Shown here: positions 17,970-25,033 of the stretch, piece by piece
Numbering within the stretch: position 1 is the first letter of the stretch
How the letters are laid out: every line of letters begins with the position of its first letter
Assembly: GCA_003614735.1 (NCBI GenBank)
Contig: KZ992632.1
Coordinates: 1 to 25,033, forward strand
Direction of reading: 5' to 3'
DNA length: 25,033 bases
Source of the DNA: Thamnocephalis sphaerospora
Taxonomy: Eukaryota > Zoopagomycota > Zoopagomycetes > Zoopagales > Sigmoideomycetaceae
Made by a program: the position numbers and the translations under genes
The notes under the pieces: generated by a model
Told to the model about the DNA's origin: nothing
Seen by the model: the letters and a program-made list of their open reading frames with translations, nothing else
The model's database searches: none

Positions 17970-18725
17970 TTAGGCAGCCGTATATTCTGGCGGATGGTCA
18001 TACTTGAGCATAATGATTCGACCATTCCATGCGCGCACGCCATCTACCTTGACTTTTACGCCATCGCTGTCGCGCCTGAATGTCATCTCACCGGCCCTGC
18101 TTAGGTGTCGGTACTTTATAGTGGCATACTCTCTGTTCCCGTGCATTGTGGTGATGTTATATGCCACTGGTAACTTGCGGATGGTGCTGTACTCAACGGA
18201 GACATGGCCATTGGCAAGAGAACCCAAGCCGTCCGAGGAAAAATCCTCAAAGAACAAGTATTCAATTTGCATTTCGTTTTTGAAGTAGGCCATTGCCACT
18301 TTGCGAACCATCCGGCCGTTTCTAAGGAACGTAACAAACTCCACGCGACCTAGATGGTCAAAGCGATAGGCAGGCTGCGTGTTTCGAGGCTGGATAATCT
18401 CAACCGTAGGATAGAGGGAAATTAGGCCATTGTCGTTGAGTAGTGCCAGGGTCTGCGGGTCCAAGAGCGCGCTTGATTCGCCGAAAACGCTTAGTGTGGC
18501 GAAAGCAGTACTGGTGAACGCACAAGACAGCCAAAGCGCCGAGAACACTGCGGACACAACTGCTGAAAGCAGGGCGCTGGTGTACATATCACCTATCGTG
18601 TCACAGAAGAGCAGGGCTAGTGCGGGTGTAAGTATGTGGGCAGCGATAGAATATGATGCGAAAAGAGCGTGCAGACAGCGCACGATGTTGGGCGGACGTG
18701 CGTAAAAAGGGATATGCCGCAGCAA
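17970..18725 (-). CDS. Secreted or membrane-anchored protein of unknown function
   Basis: A single open frame gives 251 residues from the ATG at 18725, or 205 from the ATG at 18587. The shorter form begins MYTSALLSAVVSAVFSALWL followed by small residues, a good signal peptide, so I prefer it. The longer form would add a further hydrophobic stretch. The rest is a compact, probably beta-rich domain with alternating short motifs: YRFDHLGRVEFVTFLRNGRM, MQIEYLFFEDFSSDG, GHVSVEYSTIRKLP, REYATIKYRHLSRAGEMTF and VKVKVDGVRAWNGRIIMLKY. These strand-turn-strand units, with G/D-x-G turns, recall repeated beta-hairpin folds. It matches no family I can name. One possible N-glycosylation site is visible (NIT). 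No intron is needed. Confidence 0.62.
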   Translation of the reverse strand: MLRHIPFYARPPNIVRCLHALFASYSIAAHILTPALALLFCDTIGDMYTSALLSAVVSAVFSALWLSCAFTSTAFATLSVFGESSALLDPQTLALLNDNGLISLYPTVEIIQPRNTQPAYRFDHLGRVEFVTFLRNGRMVRKVAMAYFKNEMQIEYLFFEDFSSDGLGSLANGHVSVEYSTIRKLPVAYNITTMHGNREYATIKYRHLSRAGEMTFRRDSDGVKVKVDGVRAWNGRIIMLKYDHPPEYTAA

Positions 18726-18727
18726 GC

Positions 18728-19081
18728 ATGCGCACTACCACTGTTCACGTGGCGTGCGTTTTGATTTCGGATCGTTTACTCGTGGTGCGCGCTGTTTCCA
18801 TAGTCGATCAACAGCCCGAGCTGGCGCACGTCGTATTCTCAGCTGAAACGATGTGTCTATCTACAAACAGCTATAACTATACTGTGGCCATTTCACCAAA
18901 TTCCACTCTCAAGCGTGCTGCACCGCCTGCCTACGCACTGCCATCGCCTGCCATATACGCGTGCGATGTTACCGAATTACGTATCAAGTGGTTCCTAGTA
19001 TATCTGCAAGATCTTCGGGCACCAGCACATCAGCAGTATGTTAGTCAGCTGCTGAGCATCTCCAGCTGTCATCCGCCGTAA
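18728..19081 (+). CDS. Possible small gene divergent from 17970-18725
   Basis: The open frame from ATG 18728 gives 117 residues, starting MRTTTVHVACVLISDRLLVV and ending with LRIKWFLVYLQDLRAPAHQQ and a short tail. It reads as a plausible folded polypeptide but shows no motif or family. It would overlap the 5' end of the minus-strand gene unless that gene starts at 18587. It could be chance. Confidence 0.28.
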   Translation: MRTTTVHVACVLISDRLLVVRAVSIVDQQPELAHVVFSAETMCLSTNSYNYTVAISPNSTLKRAAPPAYALPSPAIYACDVTELRIKWFLVYLQDLRAPAHQQYVSQLLSISSCHPP

Positions 19082-20824
19082 TGAACTGAAAGCGCACGTT
19101 AATAGTCGAGATTTGTCGCTCGAATCAAAATCACAAGCACATTTGCCTGATAAAAAGCAACAAATAAGGCGGCAAAAGAGCGAGTAATGGCTGACAATAA
19201 AGTAGTGCTAGTGCTGCTTCCTGTGTATTTGAAAGGCCAATTAAGCAGTGGTACTGGTTCTGACTGGTGCTTCCTAAATTAACCGGCATCATTGGCGCCA
19301 ACCATCACGAGCAAAAGTCATCATAAAACATACAATGACGTTTCAGCTACATAGCAGCATCCACGAGCGTGCACAGCACAGCATACCGGGCAAGATGAAC
19401 AGCAAAGTAAGCGCGCGCACGACATGGTTTCCAGCAGTGAATCGTTCGCGATGGAGAGCAAAGCGGCAGTGCCGGTCAGAGCCAAATGCAGCGTCAATGC
19501 TCAGCCTAGTCTTGCTGTTTCCCATCCGCTACAAACCCTGTCGTTGTGCTCAATGCTGTAGCTGCAGTGTCATCCCCTTGCTGCATCTGCCGCCAGAAAT
19601 GACATGAAACATTCGCGCAATTGAGCCGCTGATATCGGGGCAGAGTAGCAGCAGTAAGATGTAGCCAGCATGCCAGTGTTTTAAACGGTGTTTGAACATA
19701 CATGTCTTACAATCGGGCACATCACGGGCTGAGGATAATGCTTGAATGTCGCAGGCACACCCTAGGGCATTGGCTCGTTGGCACGTTGCGGCGTTACAAA
19801 GCTGCAATGCATATTCGCAGCAGTACTCGATGCCTACTTGGCAGTCGCGCATTATTGTAAACTGTCTAGCACTGCGTGTGTAACATGCCTGCGACAATGG
19901 CAGGTGGCGATGGCGGCTTTGCACAGCGCGCACGCCGAGGGCACTGTACCGTCATTATTGTCGCGAGGCTGCTCTGTTTTGGTATTTACAGCCAGTCGAA
20001 AGCGTGCTGGTACGCGTGCGCACCATGGACGCATGCGTTACTTTGAAACTAGTGTCGGCGATTGTTGCATATACACGTGGGGCTGCCCCCGTGGTTTACG
20101 CTTTCACCGCGACGTAGCTGGCACCTAATATGCACCGCCGTCACTATTCGCTTGCTCGTGCTTTGTCTAGACGGTTTGTGACATAAGCAATGCAGATTCT
20201 GGCATCATACCATTGATGCAAGACACCGCGACTAGCAGACGCAGTATGGTATGACAGTGCTCGGGTGCACCGGTGGCCGTATGAGTAGCACGGAAATGGC
20301 TACGGGAGCTACTGCATTTGGTTTCTTGTGTTTTGTGTATGTCGACGGACCATTTTCGAATGTGGTGCGCTGAGATTGCCAGCTGCTGTGTTGCCCCTAT
20401 TTCTAGGTCATATTGTTCGCGGGCTACGCCGACCTTCTCCTTTCTCGATTCTATACACCATCCATCTTCCTCTATTGCACGCAACGCTGGTCGCTGTGCG
20501 TTGTCAACTCCGGCATTTGCGCACCTTACGTTTCCGCTTGTCTTGCCCTTACCTGCTCACCTACGGTCAAACTACTGGCTGGCACAGTATTCTTCCTTCC
20601 CCTCCCTCTTGCACTGTTACCGATAGAAGACCCAGCGCTACTTTTCCTCTAGCAATCTCGCCTTGCATACATAGCCGCAGCATTTTGTGCTTGAAAACAG
20701 ACGACTCTGCACTCCGCTCTCTCGTTACAACACGTACAAAAAGCGCTGCGAGACAACAAGTGTGTATAGCGTGCAACACGCACAAGAAGAACATAGCTAT
20801 TGTGGCTGGATACCAATTTCCACC
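19082..20824. other. About 1.7 kb without a supportable gene, upstream of the long 7TM gene
   Basis: Open frames on both strands (for example 19335-19607 plus, 19550-19933 minus, 20327-20828 plus) are short, lack motifs and do not join into a consistent gene. From about 20430 to 20650 the plus strand is pyrimidine-rich, the usual look of a fungal promoter or leader, and it precedes the 7TM gene at 20825. No tRNA, repeat array or transposon was seen. Confidence 0.45.
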
Positions 20825-22894
20825 ATGAAAATCTATAGCGGTCATGCCGCTAGCGCACTGCTCGTCGCTATCTCGCTGATGGGTATGGCTGTCTCTGCAC
20901 AGCCAACCATGGCTGTTCGCCAGCCTTTAATGGCTGACCCGATTCAGCGAGGTGCTTTGAACGGTTTTGCAATGTCTGGCTCAGCAAGCTTGGCCAAGAC
21001 AGCCCACCCGTATGCGCCGAGTAGGGTGGCATCTCGCATCAGGCGACGCAACGAGGATCGGCCGTCCAAGCAAGTCTTGATGGCCGATGAAGCTATTGCT
21101 GAGCACAACAACAACGCGGCAAATAATAAGGATGCCGTGAACAGCGGTAATGACAAGAGTAGCCAAGAGGAAGCGCATCATCCGGTATTTGATTCAAAGT
21201 CATCATCCACCGTCATCTACATGGTTGCAGTTGGCGTAACTGGTTTAGCCAACTTGCTGGCCTGCATTTACATCATCAGGCGCACACATCCGCTGCGTAT
21301 CACCAAAAGCAGCGGGAATATTGCACCCATTGCTCCAGAGTCGAAGGTCAGGCAGCTGGTGCGCAGCACAATCGGCAGCGTTCCGACCCACTGGACGCTG
21401 GCTGCCAACACACAGCAGCCCATGGCAAAGTTGACAAGAGCGCAGCAGGCCAAGCACCGCCGGCACGAAGATCACAAACTGGCGTTCTACACCACTACCG
21501 CCGATTTGATGATCACCCTGATGGTTACTGCCAGCGTAGCGCACAGCTACCAGATTGGCCATATGATGGATGGACTTGCCTGCAACATGGTCGGCTTTGG
21601 GGTGTACTCGATCATCCTCTTGGATATCACCATGGTGATGCTGGAGTGTCTGATCATGTGGATGGCGTTCAGCAACCCTCGTCGTGCAAGCGCCGGTGCC
21701 TCGTCCAGGCGGTGGCTCAAGTATTTGCTCTTTTTTGCCGTCCCGTGGATCATTGGCGGTTCGCTGGCGTCGTTTGATACATTTGGCAACGACACCTACT
21801 GGTGCTTTGTAAAGCCACAGATGCTGTCGGGCAAGGTCGCGCTCTCTATCGCCGTCCTCTTCCACTACTCGGTCCTTTTGATTGTGCTACTCTGCTTTGT
21901 GCCGGTCCTGTACACGTCGGACGCATACAAGAAGATGGCAGCGGAAAGCAAGAGCACGGGTATCGGGCGGTTGGACAGTCTGGCTGATTCGCTGCGCTCC
22001 AACAGGAGTAACGTCAAGCACATGCTTGTGCACATTATACACTACACGCCCGGCACTATACATCTGATTGCATCGCTGTGCGGTTTCGAGCACGAGGTGC
22101 TGTTCATTTTGGGTGTTTCCTTTGTCCAGCTGGGCGCCGTCATGCATGCATATCTTATCTGGTCGCATGAGCGCCACCACAAGACCGAGCAGCACGGCAG
22201 CCATGGGGGCCACACGCGCCCATACATCTCGGAGACCCGCCAGGCGGCAAAGGTCCGGTTCGCTGAGCACCCGAATGTGCCCAAGCACTTGGAGGCAAAG
22301 TCATCGCGCCCAATGCGCGAGAAGAATGCCGACCAAAAGCCGGAGCAGCCTAACCAATCTACGGATATGCTGTCTGCTGAAATGAGCGATTCGTCTGCAG
22401 TATACGATATTTCCAGCACCAGCGTTGGGTCTGAGCGGAGCGCTCGAGTGACATACATTCAGCTCGGACGGCAGCGCGGGCACCACAGCCCCTCGCGTGT
22501 GCATTTCGACGTACCGACACCAGCTAAACCGGCTGCGAACAGCGATGAAGAATATCACTCGTACTGCACGACGCTGCTTGACGACTACCTGATGCCAGCG
22601 ACGCCGGCGTCTGTACGCCGCAAGACAGTGTCGCGGATGGTATCGTGGGTGAAGCCGCTGTCGCCAGCGTGGCCTCTATGGCGTCGTTCGCAAAAACATG
22701 CGGTGGCACCTTTGCCAACACACAGCGGCACCTTTTACGCCGTTGATGGCGACACGTCCATCCTTCCTAATGATCTTGTGCAGGGCTACGTCAAGGGCAC
22801 GATTATGCATGGTGTGCTCACACCACCTTCGCGTGCACAAGCTTATCTCGACTATACCGACTATGCATACATATTAAAGGCACAGGAGCGGTGA
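20825..22894 (+). CDS. Large seven-transmembrane receptor-like protein with signal peptide and long cytoplasmic tail
   Basis: I start at ATG 20825 (context TTTCCACC before it), not at the in-frame ATG 20687, because MKIYSGHAASALLVAISLMG is the start of a clear signal peptide cut after AVSA. That gives 689 residues without introns. A polar, Asn-rich ectodomain (about 25-128) is followed by seven helices at about 130-153, 220-245, 253-282, 297-321, 337-365, 400-421 and 422-448. The loop between TM5 and TM6 is basic, with a Ser-rich RLDSLADSLRSNRSN. A tail of about 240 residues is basic and Ser/Thr-rich, ending YLDYTDYAYILKAQER. Topology and a short loop between TM6 and TM7 resemble GPCRs of the cAMP-receptor/Git3-like type, which signal through heterotrimeric G proteins, but no diagnostic motif is certain. 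It is not similar by eye to the two smaller 7TM paralogs. Confidence 0.8.
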   Translation: MKIYSGHAASALLVAISLMGMAVSAQPTMAVRQPLMADPIQRGALNGFAMSGSASLAKTAHPYAPSRVASRIRRRNEDRPSKQVLMADEAIAEHNNNAANNKDAVNSGNDKSSQEEAHHPVFDSKSSSTVIYMVAVGVTGLANLLACIYIIRRTHPLRITKSSGNIAPIAPESKVRQLVRSTIGSVPTHWTLAANTQQPMAKLTRAQQAKHRRHEDHKLAFYTTTADLMITLMVTASVAHSYQIGHMMDGLACNMVGFGVYSIILLDITMVMLECLIMWMAFSNPRRASAGASSRRWLKYLLFFAVPWIIGGSLASFDTFGNDTYWCFVKPQMLSGKVALSIAVLFHYSVLLIVLLCFVPVLYTSDAYKKMAAESKSTGIGRLDSLADSLRSNRSNVKHMLVHIIHYTPGTIHLIASLCGFEHEVLFILGVSFVQLGAVMHAYLIWSHERHHKTEQHGSHGGHTRPYISETRQAAKVRFAEHPNVPKHLEAKSSRPMREKNADQKPEQPNQSTDMLSAEMSDSSAVYDISSTSVGSERSARVTYIQLGRQRGHHSPSRVHFDVPTPAKPAANSDEEYHSYCTTLLDDYLMPATPASVRRKTVSRMVSWVKPLSPAWPLWRRSQKHAVAPLPTHSGTFYAVDGDTSILPNDLVQGYVKGTIMHGVLTPPSRAQAYLDYTDYAYILKAQER

Positions 22895-23206
22895 CCGTGA
22901 CACGTCTCGCTCATGTACTTGCTACACATGCGCTGCTTTCACCAGTGTAATACTGCTCCTTCAAGGTTGCTTATCCTTTGATGCCCACATCGACTGAATG
23001 TCGGTGTCCAATCGTGCTCATGACCTAATGAACAACCTCTGCTTCAAAAATGAGCTTCTTATTTGCTTGAATGCTACAATAGATCACAGCAACTATAGCC
23101 GACCAACGCAATGCAGGCACCGATGCCAGTAGAAATACGGCATGCAGAAAACCAGTGCTAGTGCCAAGAGCCAGCAACCCAGCACATAAGCCAGCCGTTG
23201 TCAATG
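22895..23206. other. Convergent intergenic stretch
   Basis: About 310 bp between the 3' ends of the plus-strand 7TM gene and the minus-strand Yaf9 gene. Only 3' UTRs and polyadenylation signals are expected. No gene or repeat was seen. Confidence 0.55.
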
Positions 23207-24180
23207 TCAGCTGCGGCCAAGTTTTCCTGTTTTTTCCAGCGATGCCACTTCACGTTTCAGCTGCACAAGCTCATCCTGTACCGTTGCCATTCGTTTCTGA
23301 TATCCTTCCAGTTGGCTGTTCACCTTATCCTGCGCATCCGCTAGCCGCTGCAGCTCCTCCGTCTCGGTCTGTACCGCTGTGGCACACATAACACGGCCAT
23401 CGACAATGGTCAGACGCCAGTCAACAGCGTGTACTAGTCCCATTGCGCCGCTTACCCCAATAGTTTGTTGCAGTCCGTTTATCCGGCAGTCCTGAGCCAG
23501 CGTGTGCCGTCAGTAGGCGGTGCATCGCCTCTGTTGGCTCGTGGAATACCTAGCACAGACACACAGTTAGCACGAGATATCCAGTCTACGGCTGTTTGCC
23601 AGCGGTCTGCACCCACAAACTCGTCAAAGCACCACGCCTGTACGTCCTTTTTCTTCACATTGGGCGTCGTTGTAGACGCTACGGCATAGTCGTCCTCGTA
23701 CGGGTGCAGGCGAAGATGATGATAGAACGTGAGCGGCTTCTCACCCGTCTCGGGCGGAAACTGCACCTGGATGCCAATGTCGAACTCGCCCCAGCCTGTC
23801 TCTGTCACCTCGTACGGCGGCTGCATGATCTCTGTTTACCGCTAGTTAGCGACGGCGGCGCGTTACGACTTTCCTTGCAAATACACACCGCGTCGCGAGT
23901 TGGTGTAGGTTTCGTGCAGGATAAAGGTGACGCTGTGCAAAATACCCGACAGGTCGTCGTCGCCCACGCCACGCAGCTGCACCGTCCATCGATGCGTGTG
24001 GTCCGACTCGTTTGCCTTTGTCTTTGGCAGCAACGAGGCCACGTTGCCAAAGACAAACGGCCGGCTGATCGTCACGCCCTGTCGCAGCCACCGCTTGCAT
24101 TAGCCCCGTCATCAACGACGCCTGCCGCCAGTCGACAGCCAGCGCACCTTGACGCGCTTGTGCGCACTTCCCGAAGCCAT
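23207..24180 (-). CDS. YAF9: YEATS-domain protein, Yaf9/GAS41 family
   Basis: Five exons, 24180-24148, 24078-23889, 23831-23617, 23549-23456 and 23376-23207, join in phase (introns 69, 57, 67 and 79 bp) to 233 residues, the normal size for this family. The N-terminus reads [16 protein letters not shown]. The YEATS hallmarks follow: [11 protein letters not shown], then [19 protein letters not shown], then [11 protein letters not shown], and [16 protein letters not shown] across the third intron. The C-terminus (about 180-233) is a coiled coil with [25 protein letters not shown] domains read acetylated or crotonylated histone lysines, and Yaf9 is shared by the SWR1 remodeller and the NuA4 acetyltransferase in the nucleus. 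The aromatic/His residues that form the acyl-lysine pocket (HTHRW, GWGEF) are present. The start is fixed by [12 protein letters not shown]. Confidence 0.95.
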
Positions 24181-24280
24181 GGGCACGGCAAATGCTTGTA
24201 TGAATCGTTGGGTGTAGGTAAGACAACAGTGGCTGCGCTACGACAAGCTGCTCTTCATCAATGCAGTCACGTGGGTGTAT

Positions 24281-25002
24281 TTATTGGCTAGCTGACGCGT
24301 CATTTAGTAAAGACGCATCGGCGTCTTGCTGCTGCTGCTGCTGCGCCATGGCAGCCGGCGCAGGGACCGTATAGTACACGGACGACTCTAGACGCGCTGC
24401 ATGTCGCAGCAGTGCACGGCCCTGTTCCTCCTCCTCCTCCTCCGCTGCCGTTACGCTATTGTCGCTTGCTTGCGTCGCGATCTCCGTGCTTGGGTCTGGG
24501 AACGCAGCTTCTGGCGCCCAGTCCCATTCGCATAAGCGTACAAGCGGCTTCACGTCAGCGGGCACTTTTGCGTCTTGGACATGCTGCACAAAGTGGCGCA
24601 GCGCCGCCAGATCGCGCGACAATGCCACTCTTTCCTCGGGGCGCTGCTCTGCATTCAGCCCCGAGAGCCGCAGCACGCGGTCCAGTAGTTCCTGGTCCGC
24701 AGCTGCCGCGTCGGACGTCGCACTCTTTGGCTCTAGAAGCGCGCGTACCGACCACAGCGGCTTCTCCAGCTTTATGGGCGGGCACATTGGCACATGTGGA
24801 CCGACACAAGGTTAGCGGTTTGCTGAGCGGCATGCACACCATGTCTGGCGCCTACCAGCACAGCGGTCTTTCCGGCGCTGTTTAGCTCGTCTGGCCTCTG
24901 CGTCTTGCTGGTAGAGCATAGCTGGCGACCAAACAGCGGAGGCAGGGTACGCGGAATGGCCGGCCGGCTGGCCAGCGAGCGTCCGAGTAAACGGAGTATC
25001 AT
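24281..25002 (-). CDS. GatC-like subunit of mitochondrial Glu-tRNA(Gln) amidotransferase, with extended C-terminus
   Basis: Two exons, 25002-24856 and 24769-24281, with a 86-bp GTAGGC...AAAG intron, give 211 residues. The N-terminus MILRLLGRSLASRPAIPRTL is a good mitochondrial presequence (Arg/Leu/Ser, no acids). The core has KPLWSVRALL, then LLDRVLRLSGLN, a spaced helical hairpin, LRHFVQHVQDAKV and a KPLVRL segment, the pattern of GatC. GatC helps assemble the A and B subunits, which convert Glu-tRNA(Gln) to Gln-tRNA(Gln) for mitochondrial translation. Unlike usual GatC there is a C-terminal extension of about 70 residues with a seven-Glu run and a six-Gln run. The acceptor is weak (no pyrimidine tract). 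It is in the same orientation as the Yaf9 gene, 100 bp upstream of it. The family call is from motif memory. Confidence 0.7.
24322..24345. repeat. (CTG/CAG)n tract encoding poly-Gln in the GatC-like gene
   Basis: A short CTG run on the plus strand is read as six consecutive Gln codons on the minus strand, near the C-terminus of the GatC-like protein. Confidence 0.85.
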
Positions 25003-25033
25003 GGTCGTTGAAAGAGCGAAAACCAAAGAAAGC

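Noticed and set aside
20687-20824. Upstream in-frame ATG as the start of the large 7TM protein
   Set aside because: It would bury the clear signal peptide behind 46 polar residues. The ATG at 20825 has the better context and begins the signal peptide directly.
23596-24291. 231-codon plus-strand open frame
   Set aside because: It lies antisense to the Yaf9 exons, which have diagnostic YEATS motifs and consistent splicing.
24412-24885. 157-codon and 118-codon plus-strand open frames
   Set aside because: They are antisense to the GatC-like gene, are rich in Arg/Pro/Ser and have no motif.
24856-25026. Extending the GatC-like protein to position 25026
   Set aside because: The codon there is TTG. 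The first ATG is at 25002-25000, in good context and starting a clean mitochondrial presequence.

Overview
This is nuclear DNA of a fungus. The genes are intron-rich, with very short spliceosomal introns (mostly about 36-130 bp, one inferred at about 357 bp; GT donors, CTAAC/CTGAC-like branch points near the acceptors). They are packed on both strands and encode fungal or eukaryotic proteins: a Spa2-type polarity scaffold, a YEATS-domain Yaf9/GAS41 protein, a WD40 TFIIIC subunit, an F-box protein and a mitochondrial GatC-like protein. The 7TM genes, compact introns and mid GC content would suit an early-diverging fungus such as Kickxellomycotina. That placement is an inference, not a proof. 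Most genes had to be assembled exon by exon, because only the 804-aa gene, the long 7TM gene and a few small genes are mainly a single open frame.

Left part (1-7.5 kb): the 5' end of an F-box gene runs off the left edge on the minus strand. A possible small two-intron gene follows at 617-972. A 12-exon plus-strand gene (1009-4301) then encodes a WD40 protein resembling the TFIIIC subunit Sfc6/Tfc6/GTF3C2. Next is a plus-strand gene (4723-7494) for an unusual membrane-anchored protein with a proline-punctuated helical repeat and a long charged E/K/R helix.

Middle (7.5-16.3 kb): a possible unrecognised minus-strand gene (7552-8200) precedes a 13-exon Spa2 homolog (8487-11786). Two of the Spa2 introns appear to use GC-AG boundaries. 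Two paralogous 7TM receptor-like genes follow on the minus strand (12381-13276 and 15268-16218). They share an intron inside the seventh membrane helix and are separated by 2 kb of mostly featureless DNA.

Right part (16.3-25 kb): a doubtful gene or pseudogene with an in-frame TGA (16710-17526), a lineage-specific signal-peptide or membrane protein (17970-18725, minus), a third and larger 7TM protein (20825-22894, plus), then the convergent Yaf9/GAS41 gene (23207-24180, minus) and a GatC-like gene (24281-25002, minus).

The genes form no operon or pathway; this is an ordinary eukaryotic gene-dense region. The most unusual content is the 804-aa repeat/helix protein and the cluster of three 7TM genes within about 10.5 kb. 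No mobile element, CRISPR array, rRNA or convincing tRNA was seen.
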